A stretch of DNA of 13,972 bases, from assembly GCA_902464115.1 (NCBI GenBank), contig CABQIF010000050.1, positions 1 through 13,972 of the forward strand, written 5' to 3'. Origin of the DNA: an uncultured Ruminococcus sp. GTDB lineage: Bacteria > Bacillota > Clostridia > Oscillospirales > Ruminococcaceae. Below, piece by piece: positions 5,253 to 11,961 of the stretch. Numbering within the stretch: position 1 is the stretch's first letter; every line of letters starts with the position of its first letter. The notes beneath the pieces were generated by a model. The model saw nothing but the letters and a program-made list of their open reading frames with translations, searched no databases and was not told where the DNA came from. The position numbers and the translations under genes are program-made.

Positions 5253-5822
5253 ATGGAATGCAACGAAATGCGGTATGATATGCGGAACATTTCCGCAGAA
5301 GAACACGAAAATGGAAAACGGCTCACAGAACGATTGTTTCAGCTGAACCATACCATGCCAATGAGTGCGGAATATACAGCTGTTCTCAAGGAGATTTTCG
5401 GGGAACAAATTGGAACGGATTCGTATATTGCTCCTCCTTTGAGCGGTGCAGCCATCAACCAAATGAAAATCGGCAGTCACGTCTTTATCAACAGCAATCT
5501 CCTTGCCATGGCGAGAGGTGGTATCACAATTGAAGATGATGTTCAAATTGCTGGAAATGTGTCCCTGCTCTCCAACAATCACGACCCGTATGACCGTATG
5601 GTGCTGACTTGCAAACCGATTCGGATTCAAAAAGGTGCCTGGATTGGTGCAAATGCTGTGATTCTTGCCGGTGTTTCTGTTGGAAAGCATGCGATTGTTG
5701 GAGCAGGTGCAGTTGTCACAAAAGATGTCCCAGATTATGCGGTTGTCGTTGGGAATCCTGCAAAAGTCATAAAGATGCTGGATGCAGAAAAATTTCCGGA
5801 TACAGAAACACAACCTTCATAA
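5253..5822 (+). CDS. Hexapeptide-repeat O-acetyltransferase, maltose/galactoside acetyltransferase type (189 aa)
   Basis: A left-handed beta-helix acetyl-CoA transferase. A helical N-terminal part (about 1-50) resembles the Mac domain of maltose/galactoside acetyltransferases. It is followed by hexapeptide repeats: IGSHVFINSN (73-82), GGITIEDDVQIAGNV (89-103), then GAWIGANAVILAGVSVGKHAIVGAGAVVTKDVP and the ending VVGNPAKVIK. H110 in SNNHDPYDR is the likely catalytic histidine. The region before the first repeat (YIAPPLSGAAINQ) differs from the C-D-Y-G type of classic Maa/LacA, so the acceptor may not be maltose or a galactoside. The gene starts 6 nt after merR, with GGAG inside the end of merR, so the two are co-transcribed. 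No clear intrinsic terminator was found in the 100 nt after its stop. Confidence 0.88.
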   Translation: MECNEMRYDMRNISAEEHENGKRLTERLFQLNHTMPMSAEYTAVLKEIFGEQIGTDSYIAPPLSGAAINQMKIGSHVFINSNLLAMARGGITIEDDVQIAGNVSLLSNNHDPYDRMVLTCKPIRIQKGAWIGANAVILAGVSVGKHAIVGAGAVVTKDVPDYAVVVGNPAKVIKMLDAEKFPDTETQPS

Positions 5823-5925
5823 GTGATCATCTCATCAAAGCGTTCCATTTTTTGTATACTATCCATAAGTATTTCCAAAAAAATTGTCAGGTTTATAGAA
5901 ATCAAAAAAGAATTTCTTATTTCTC

Positions 5926-5959
5926 TTGACTTTCTGTCCAATTTCTAGTAAAATGGACA
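5926..5959 (+). promoter_or_regulatory. Sigma-A promoter of the zinc-ribbon membrane protein with a 25-bp dyad over the -10
   Basis: TTGACT (5926-5931) and TAAAAT (5949-5954) are exactly 17 bp apart, 46 nt before the ATG at 6000. An inverted repeat with outer arms TGTCCA (5935-5940) and TGGACA (5954-5959) spans the spacer and -10; 9 of 12 positions pair, including a TTT/AAA inner block. The placement suits a repressor that hides the -10 (inference). Confidence 0.65.
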
Positions 5960-5999
5960 TAATGATAATTCCCCCATTTTTTGTAGAAAGAAGGATATT

Positions 6000-6710
6000 A
6001 TGTTTTGTAAAAACTGCGGATTTCAAATGAAAGACACTGCAAAATTCTGTCCCAAGTGTGGAACAGCAAACACGCCACCGCCACCAACTCCCCCTCAACA
6101 AAGCAATTTTACCCCACAACCCAACACTCCACAACAAAGCCCATCATTTTCATCGACTGTACAGAGCACAGCTGTAAAAACGAAAAAGAATCTGCTCCCA
6201 CTGATCATCGTCGGTGTTGGAATCGTGATTTTGATTGTCGTTATAATCGCATTCTGCAATCGAAGCAAAAACGGTATGAAATCCAGCAGCGAAGCTGCCG
6301 GAGCTTATTTGGTTGCTGCTTATCATGAAGATGTCGATGACATTTTAGATTTAGTTCCGGATGAAGTTTTAAAACAAATTCTGAAAGACTATAAAATTTC
6401 AAAAAAGCAGCTAAAAGAATCTATGAAGAAAGAATTGCGATATGAATCGGATGATCTTCCACATTGCAATTCTGTAAGTGGCTATGGCAGTACAAAACAA
6501 ACGCATCAATACTCGGAATATATTGACAGACGTGTAGAAGACATCTTAAAAAAAGATGATATTTCTAAAATGGAATTATGCGTTGTAAATGTAGAAGACT
6601 TGCACTACTATTCTAACGTACCTGCCTATCAATATAAACGAGATAAGCATACTTGGTACAGCATGGATGCCACGAACTTTGTTGCCTATGCAGCATGGGA
6701 AATAGAATAA
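6000..6710 (+). CDS. Zinc-ribbon membrane protein with extracytoplasmic C-terminal domain (236 aa)
   Basis: Residues 1-22 form a zinc ribbon (C3-x2-C6 and C17-x2-C20). A Pro/Gln/Thr-rich linker follows (25-58), then basic residues and one membrane segment (about 65-86), then a 150-residue domain (87-236). By the positive-inside rule the ribbon should be cytoplasmic and the C-terminal domain outside. The domain has a helical first half (SSEAAGAYLVAAYHEDVDDIL) with a charged stretch, then Tyr-rich strands to the end; I do not recognise it. The layout resembles TcaA-like and other Firmicute proteins with a cytoplasmic zinc ribbon and an exported domain, but no ligand or partner can be named. AAGG lies just before the ATG. 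It stands alone between its own promoter and a strong terminator. Confidence 0.85.
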   Translation: MFCKNCGFQMKDTAKFCPKCGTANTPPPPTPPQQSNFTPQPNTPQQSPSFSSTVQSTAVKTKKNLLPLIIVGVGIVILIVVIIAFCNRSKNGMKSSSEAAGAYLVAAYHEDVDDILDLVPDEVLKQILKDYKISKKQLKESMKKELRYESDDLPHCNSVSGYGSTKQTHQYSEYIDRRVEDILKKDDISKMELCVVNVEDLHYYSNVPAYQYKRDKHTWYSMDATNFVAYAAWEIE

Positions 6711-6728
6711 ACAGCGTCCTGTTAATCA

Positions 6729-6773
6729 AAAACCGCTGAACAGAAATCAATCTGTTCAGCGGTTTTCTTTTTT
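6729..6773. terminator. Strong bidirectional intrinsic terminator between convergent genes
   Basis: A perfect 16-bp stem (6729-6744 with 6751-6766) has a 6-nt loop. On the plus strand a T-rich run follows (6763-6773), ending the zinc-ribbon gene. On the minus strand the A run 6728-6732 gives a T run, ending the clpE-like operon, whose stop is at 6790. One hairpin serves both. Confidence 0.92.
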
Positions 6774-6789
6774 ATTTTGTTTTTTGCGG

Positions 6790-9105
6790 TCAGGCAGTTA
6801 CCTCTTCATCCTGTACCACTAATTTTCCATCTTTTGCAGTAATTGTCAATGCACGCAGCGTGTTAGCATTGTGAATGATGCATTCTGCAATCTGGTCTTC
6901 GATTTCCTGCCGAATTACACGGCGGATTTCTCTTGCTCCGTAAGTCTTGCCATATGCTTTTTCTGCAATCAGCTTGCAAGCATCTTCTGTTACATTCAAG
7001 GTAATCTGCTTCTCCAGCAGCGGTTCTTTCATTTCATTCAGCATCAAGCCGGCAATCTTTGCATAATCATCCTTCGTCAGCTTGTTGAATACAATGATTT
7101 CATCAATTCGTCCAATGAATTCCGGCCGCAGGAATTCCCGCAGGGCTTTCATTGCCCGTTCCTTGGTAACTTCCTCTTCTGTCCGGTTAAATCCAACCCC
7201 AATGCTCTTATCTGTAGAACCAGCGTTGGAAGTCATGCAGATAATTGTATTTGCAAAGCTGACGGTTCTTCCCTGTGCATCGTCAATCTTTCCTTCATCC
7301 AAAATCTGCATCAGGATATTCATGACATCCGGATGTGCCTTTTCGATTTCATCGAACAAAATGACAGAATACGGCTTTCTCCGTACCTTTTCAGTCAGCT
7401 GTCCAGCTTCATCATAACCAACATATCCCGGAGGCGAACCAATCATTCTTGCAACCGCATGCTTTTCCATAAATTCTGTCATATCTAACCGAATCAATGG
7501 GTCATTGTCATCGAACAATTCCTCTGACAGGACTTTTACCAGTTCGGTTTTTCCGACACCAGTTGGCCCTACAAAAATAAATGATGCCGGACGGCGTTTA
7601 TTCGTCAACTGTACTCGTGTCCGCTTGATTGCCTTTGCCAGAGCAGAAACCGCTTCATCCTGTCCAATAACACGGGCTTTCAAGTGGTCTTCCAGTGCAA
7701 TCAGCTTGGTGTATTCGGTTTCCTGAATCTTGCTGGCTGGGATTCCTGTCCAGAGAGCAATCACCTTTGCAAGGTCTGCCTCTGTTACCTGTACTTGGTC
7801 AACTTTCTTTTGCAGCTCTGCAAGACGGTCTTTTGCACGAATCATATCGCCCTTGAGCTTTGCAAGTGCTTCATAATCCACTTCTTCCGTCTGTTCTTCC
7901 ATCTGCTTTTCTTTGGCTTCCAGCTGTTCCAGATTTGCCTTTTCGGCATCGTATTCCGAAATTTCCGGCGACCGCAGACAAGTGCACGCACAGCTTTCAT
8001 CCATCAGGTCAATTGCTTTATCCGGCAAGAAGCGGTCTGTGATATACCGTTCTGCCAGTCTTGCACACAACCGTACCATTGCATCTGAAATGTGCACACG
8101 GTGGTGCTGTTCGTAATACTTCTTAATGCCGTTCAGAACTTCAATGGTATCTTCTACTGTCGGTTCTTTAACCGTAACTGGCTGGAAACGCCGTTCCAAT
8201 GCAGCATCTTTTTCAATATACTTCCGGTATTCTTCAAATGTGGTTGCACCGATTACCTGCACTTCGCCACGGGACAATGCTGGCTTCAGGATATTTGCAG
8301 CATTCATAGAGCCTTCAGAATTGCCTGCTCCAACCAAATTGTGCAATTCGTCAATAAAGAGAATGATGTTGCCTTCCTGCTTAACTTCGTTCACTAAGCC
8401 CTTAATACGGCTTTCAAACTGTCCACGGAACTGTGTTCCAGCCACCAGAGAAGTCAAATCGAGCAGATAAACTTGCTTGCCTTTCAGATAAAACGGAACT
8501 TGTCCGGCGGCAATCCGCTGAGCAATGCCCTCTGCAATGGCAGTTTTTCCGACACCCGGTTCACCAATCAAACAAGGATTGTTCTTGGTACGGCGGCACA
8601 GAATCTGCACAACTCGTTCAATTTCCTTATCCCGTCCAATGATGGCATCCATCTTGCCTTCTTCTGCCTTCTGGCTGAGATTCGTGCAGTAGTTGTTCAG
8701 GAATTTCAAGTCTTTCTTTCTCTTCCGCTTTTCCTTTTTGCTTGGCTTCGGCGGCTCTGCGGTAAGGTCTTCGCTTGGGAGAGTTTCTTCTCCCTCGTTC
8801 TGATTATCCCCCGAAAACAGCGGCATATTCGGCATATTCTTCATCATGTTCTGGAGAAACGGCGGCAGCGTTCCAGAACCACCCATTTCAAAACTGTCGC
8901 CATCCATCATATCCATCATCTGATCCGACAGCTGTTCCAGTTCTTCATCTGTAATGCCCATATGCTTCATATATTCAGAGATTTGCGGAATATTTAATTC
9001 CTTTGCACAGACCATGCAAAGTCCTTCATTCTTCTTTTGATTGCCCTGCTGCGAGGTAATAAATACCACTGCCGGACGCTTTTTGCATCTGCTGCATAAA
9101 ATCAT
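6790..9105 (-). CDS. clpE: ClpE-like AAA+ ATPase with N-terminal zinc finger (771 aa)
   Basis: A Hsp100/Clp unfoldase that would thread proteins into ClpP. The N-terminus is a zinc finger (C4-x2-C7, C30-x2-C33) as in ClpE and McsA, not the paired Clp_N repeats of ClpC. A linker (about 45-130) follows, rich in Met and acidic residues, then a basic K/R block. AAA+ domain 1 has Walker A GEPGVGKT (181-188), Walker B with FIDE (about 250-253) and the arginine-finger region ERRF (304-307). A short coiled M domain lies at about 388-440. Domain 2 has GPTGVGKT (513-520), ILFDE (582-586) and sensor 2 GAR (723-725). V637-G-F639 fits the ClpP-docking loop. AAAGGTG before the ATG at 9105 sets the start; a TTG-started frame seven codons longer is rejected. 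It follows the cvpA-like gene by 51 nt, with no CtsR-type heptad repeat in that gap, so it seems to ride on the upstream operon. Confidence 0.92.
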   Translation of the reverse strand: MILCSRCKKRPAVVFITSQQGNQKKNEGLCMVCAKELNIPQISEYMKHMGITDEELEQLSDQMMDMMDGDSFEMGGSGTLPPFLQNMMKNMPNMPLFSGDNQNEGEETLPSEDLTAEPPKPSKKEKRKRKKDLKFLNNYCTNLSQKAEEGKMDAIIGRDKEIERVVQILCRRTKNNPCLIGEPGVGKTAIAEGIAQRIAAGQVPFYLKGKQVYLLDLTSLVAGTQFRGQFESRIKGLVNEVKQEGNIILFIDELHNLVGAGNSEGSMNAANILKPALSRGEVQVIGATTFEEYRKYIEKDAALERRFQPVTVKEPTVEDTIEVLNGIKKYYEQHHRVHISDAMVRLCARLAERYITDRFLPDKAIDLMDESCACTCLRSPEISEYDAEKANLEQLEAKEKQMEEQTEEVDYEALAKLKGDMIRAKDRLAELQKKVDQVQVTEADLAKVIALWTGIPASKIQETEYTKLIALEDHLKARVIGQDEAVSALAKAIKRTRVQLTNKRRPASFIFVGPTGVGKTELVKVLSEELFDDNDPLIRLDMTEFMEKHAVARMIGSPPGYVGYDEAGQLTEKVRRKPYSVILFDEIEKAHPDVMNILMQILDEGKIDDAQGRTVSFANTIICMTSNAGSTDKSIGVGFNRTEEEVTKERAMKALREFLRPEFIGRIDEIIVFNKLTKDDYAKIAGLMLNEMKEPLLEKQITLNVTEDACKLIAEKAYGKTYGAREIRRVIRQEIEDQIAECIIHNANTLRALTITAKDGKLVVQDEEVTA

Positions 9106-9156
9106 AACTCCATCACCTTTCTGCAAGTTTCTGTCGGTGGATGAAATGCCGACTAG

Positions 9157-9972
9157 TTATTTTTTCAATTCGTAAAGCAACTGGAATAGATACGTTTTTT
9201 GAATCGTTGCCTCTGTGAAAAAGGGCGTTGTCCCCTCTGTTGCAGAAACCACAACTTTTGTCAATACGACCATCATCCAGAGCAAAATCCCCGCTTTTGC
9301 CAATCCTGCCAATGCCCCAACGACCAAATCTACGGAAAGTCCCATCTGCTGCACGGGTATCAGGAATAAAACTGCCTGAAACAGCAACATCAGAACCCCA
9401 AAGCATAAGCCAAACAAAATTGCTCGCAAGACGGAACAGAGAATGGGTTTCCCATAAGTTGACACCAATTGCTGTGCAGCTGTATGGGTATCGCCTGAAA
9501 TCACAGATTTTGCAGTTTCTTTCTGTACCGCACCATCTCCGGCAATCTCTTTCATCAGCCAGCTGGGCAAAACGCCATTCGTCAATTCTTCTACGGAATC
9601 CGCAGCAGCATCTATCTGCTGATTCACCCATCCGGAATCTAGTCCATACTGGGCAGCCGTTCCCTCTGGGTCTGCCAACATATTTTGTACTTGTTCTTTT
9701 GAAACCGGAATGCCATTGTCAGAAAGTGCCGTTTGTACCAGTCCAGCAACGTCTACTGTATTCAGCTGTCCTTCCACGGCAGAAACCACCGGCTTTTCCA
9801 AAAATTCCGTATAACAAAGTTCTGCCAGCGGTTGACTCACCCACAAAGCCACAACTGCACTCAAAATGGTTGCAGCCGTCTGAAGCAGCGAACGGCTAAC
9901 CCCTTTTCGCATGCCATTCCAGACACAAAGGGCGAGAATCGCCAGAACCACCAAATCATAATACCATGCCAT
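9157..9972 (-). CDS. CvpA-like integral membrane protein (271 aa)
   Basis: Resembles the CvpA family, named after colicin V production and also linked to envelope stress. The N-terminal helix with a short basic step (YYDLVVLAILALCVWNGMRKGVSRSL, about 4-29) and the second helix (about 30-48) are typical. Two further membrane helices lie at about 182-206 and 215-243. Between them is a large soluble stretch (about 50-180), acidic, Gln/Ala-rich and helical, which makes the protein longer than enterobacterial CvpA (about 160 aa). Insert-bearing CvpA-like proteins are, as I recall, common in clostridia. AGGGA about 9 nt before the ATG supports the start. The gap to the preceding DUF5711-like gene is 11 nt, so they are co-transcribed. 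The family's molecular role is not settled. Confidence 0.75.
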   Translation of the reverse strand: MAWYYDLVVLAILALCVWNGMRKGVSRSLLQTAATILSAVVALWVSQPLAELCYTEFLEKPVVSAVEGQLNTVDVAGLVQTALSDNGIPVSKEQVQNMLADPEGTAAQYGLDSGWVNQQIDAAADSVEELTNGVLPSWLMKEIAGDGAVQKETAKSVISGDTHTAAQQLVSTYGKPILCSVLRAILFGLCFGVLMLLFQAVLFLIPVQQMGLSVDLVVGALAGLAKAGILLWMMVVLTKVVVSATEGTTPFFTEATIQKTYLFQLLYELKK

Positions 9973-9983
9973 ACGCCATTCCC

Positions 9984-11159
9984 TTATTCTTTAAAGTCCA
10001 CCCGGTCAATTTTATCATACCGCAGCAAGAACAGATAATTGTCTTTCTTCAGGAAAGAATCATAGGTGCTGTCTAACCGCACCGTTGCCACAGCTTTCCC
10101 AGAGAAGTTATAGGCGATAACGGTTTCAGCATTCATCATATAGACCCGGTCGCCATAAACCTGTACCGCCTTGGCATCGCCATTCACAACGATTTCAATT
10201 GGTTCGGATGCAGAGCCGGGGAAAATGACCAGTTTGGTTTCTCGCTTTTCTTCATCCCGAATCAAAACCGCTGCATTTCCGGCATCCACTGCATAATTTT
10301 CCAGCGTTCCGCCGTAATCATACTGCGATTCCAAATTTCCCTTGTCATCATAATATGCACAGGTCGTATCACCGATGACGCAGGCATGATTGTTTTCTGT
10401 CAAAGACAGTGCCAAACTCAAAGTTGTCAGCGGTTCAGATTCCCATGTATAGTCCGTTGTATCAAACTGAATGCATTTCAGCGTTGCCGTCACATCCCCA
10501 TCTACGGCACTCAGCTCCGTAAAGACGCAGCCGGTACTGTCTGCATTAAAGGCAATATCACTCAAGCGTTCGATACAATTACGAGTATACAGCTTTTTTC
10601 CGTTTTTGTCAAATATCTGCAAAACACAGCTATACAAATCGGATTCTGTTACCAATGCCACGACCCCTGTCGAGCTGATTGCTCCGGTAATAATTGCCTG
10701 ATCCATGGTTTTGGTATAGACATTTCCGCTCTGCCGATCCACACGGAATCGTGTTCCGCCATTTTCATACAGCAATGCAAAATAATCATTGCTCTTTAAA
10801 ATCGGCTTGCTATATGCCAGCTGTCGGGTTTCCTTCAAGTCCCCATGTAAAGAATACAGATACAGATAGGAAGCATTCAGAATAAACAAATCGTTTTCAA
10901 CAACCGCTGCCCGATAATCGGCATTTTTGGTAATGGAAAGCGGAAAGTTTCCGTCTGCCAGTGTTCCGTCATTCTGTGTAATTACCGATTCGTAGCGTGT
11001 GCCGATGCCCTCCAGTTTTGGAATCCAAGCATCCCGCTGCAAATATAGATACCCACAAAAGGCAGCAATCAGCAAAAACAACAGCAATTTCTTCAAATTG
11101 TTCTTTGTCCGCTGTTTTTTTCGTTTCTGAACCGCATCAAAATTTGCTTTACTTCCCAT
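9984..11159 (-). CDS. DUF5711-like membrane-anchored protein, probable beta-propeller (391 aa)
   Basis: A Lys/Arg-rich start (residues 4-24) precedes one membrane segment (about 25-40), after which about 350 residues should lie outside the cell. That domain consists of repeated short beta strands ending in small turns (NDLFILNASYLYLYSLHGD, NDYFALLYENGG, SGNVYTK, DKNGKKLYT, GDRVYMMNAETVIAYNFSG), the look of a PQQ/WD-like propeller. I recall the Oscillospiraceae family DUF5711 as having this design and this neighbourhood, but I did not check it. No catalytic motif is evident. GGAGG 8 nt before the ATG at 11159 sets the start, which overlaps the end of truA by 11 nt; a frame 41 codons longer lies inside truA and is not used. 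It may sense or scaffold something at the cell surface (inference). Confidence 0.72.
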   Translation of the reverse strand: MGSKANFDAVQKRKKQRTKNNLKKLLLFLLIAAFCGYLYLQRDAWIPKLEGIGTRYESVITQNDGTLADGNFPLSITKNADYRAAVVENDLFILNASYLYLYSLHGDLKETRQLAYSKPILKSNDYFALLYENGGTRFRVDRQSGNVYTKTMDQAIITGAISSTGVVALVTESDLYSCVLQIFDKNGKKLYTRNCIERLSDIAFNADSTGCVFTELSAVDGDVTATLKCIQFDTTDYTWESEPLTTLSLALSLTENNHACVIGDTTCAYYDDKGNLESQYDYGGTLENYAVDAGNAAVLIRDEEKRETKLVIFPGSASEPIEIVVNGDAKAVQVYGDRVYMMNAETVIAYNFSGKAVATVRLDSTYDSFLKKDNYLFLLRYDKIDRVDFKE

Positions 11160-11961
11160 TTCGTTCACCTCCGCTGACAGCACTGCCAAAAAACGCATCC
11201 CCCTGCGGCAGCCGATATGCTGCATCATCATAAAAGATTTCATGCAGATACAAGCCATATGGCTGCACCGTTCTTCCGGCATAAATGCGGTTGCGTGCTG
11301 CTAAAATTTCTGGAATTTCTGATACAGAAAGCTCCCCTTCGCTGACGCTGAGCAGCGTTCCAACCAGAATCCTAATCATATTATACAAAAAACCATTCCC
11401 TTTTACAAGGATGAAACAGTCTGTTCCCTGCATTTTTATATCAAATTGATAGATTGTTCGTACAGTATCTTTATTTTCTGTGCATCCTGAACAAAAGCTG
11501 GCAAAGTCATGCGTTCCTTTCAGCAAGTCTGCTGCCGCTTGCATCTGGTCGATCCGCAAAGCACGCCGATAATGCAATGATCGGTCAGCAGCAAACGGAT
11601 TTTTCGACTCACTGTTGTGAATCCAGTAACGATATGTTTTTGCCTGACAGCAAAACCGTGCATGAAACGTATCCTTTACTTCTTCACAAGATAAAATCGA
11701 AATATCCTCCGGCAAATAGCCATTCAATCCCCGCACAAAATTCCGACAGGGAATGGGATTTTCTGTGGTGAGCGAGAAACAGAACTGTTCCGCATGCACG
11801 CCAGTGTCTGTTCGAGAACATCCGGCAATCACAGTCGGTGTATTCAGCAGCTTGGAAACCGCCGCTTCTACCACCGCCTGCACGGTGTTTGCATTGTTCT
11901 GTCGCTGATAGCCATGATAGCGTGTCCCACAATATGCCATCATTACTTTTAAGGTTCGCAT
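11149..11961 (-). CDS. truA: tRNA pseudouridine synthase A (270 aa)
   Basis: Converts uridines 38-40 in the tRNA anticodon arm to pseudouridine. The catalytic aspartate is D52 in GCSRTDTGVHA. Other family marks are AYCGTRYHGYQRQ near the N-terminus, AKTYRYWIHN in the middle, and FLYNMIRILVGTLL with PYGLYLHEIFYD near the end. Length matches the family. AAGGAG 6 nt before the ATG at 11961 sets the start; a 12-codon longer frame lies within the preceding gene. The gene overlaps the YfhO-like gene by 13 bp upstream and the DUF5711-like gene by 11 bp downstream, so it is translated inside a tight operon. The last 20 or so residues after YDDAAY are extra, polar and probably disordered. Confidence 0.96.
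   Translation of the reverse strand: MRTLKVMMAYCGTRYHGYQRQNNANTVQAVVEAAVSKLLNTPTVIAGCSRTDTGVHAEQFCFSLTTENPIPCRNFVRGLNGYLPEDISILSCEEVKDTFHARFCCQAKTYRYWIHNSESKNPFAADRSLHYRRALRIDQMQAAADLLKGTHDFASFCSGCTENKDTVRTIYQFDIKMQGTDCFILVKGNGFLYNMIRILVGTLLSVSEGELSVSEIPEILAARNRIYAGRTVQPYGLYLHEIFYDDAAYRLPQGDAFFGSAVSGGERNGK

Noticed and set aside
5223..5813. 196-codon minus-strand frame opposite the acetyltransferase gene
   Set aside because: It is the antisense shadow of a clear hexapeptide-repeat acetyltransferase. It has no domain and a Cys/His/Asn-rich composition typical of shadows.
5823..5925. Terminator after the acetyltransferase gene
   Set aside because: Only A/T-rich short pairings (AGAAAT/ATTTCT) are visible, with no stable stem followed by a T run.
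9106..9156. CtsR operator before the clpE-like gene
   Set aside because: No tandem GGTCAAA-like heptads in either strand. Only a weak 5-bp hairpin (GTCGG/CCGAC) is present.
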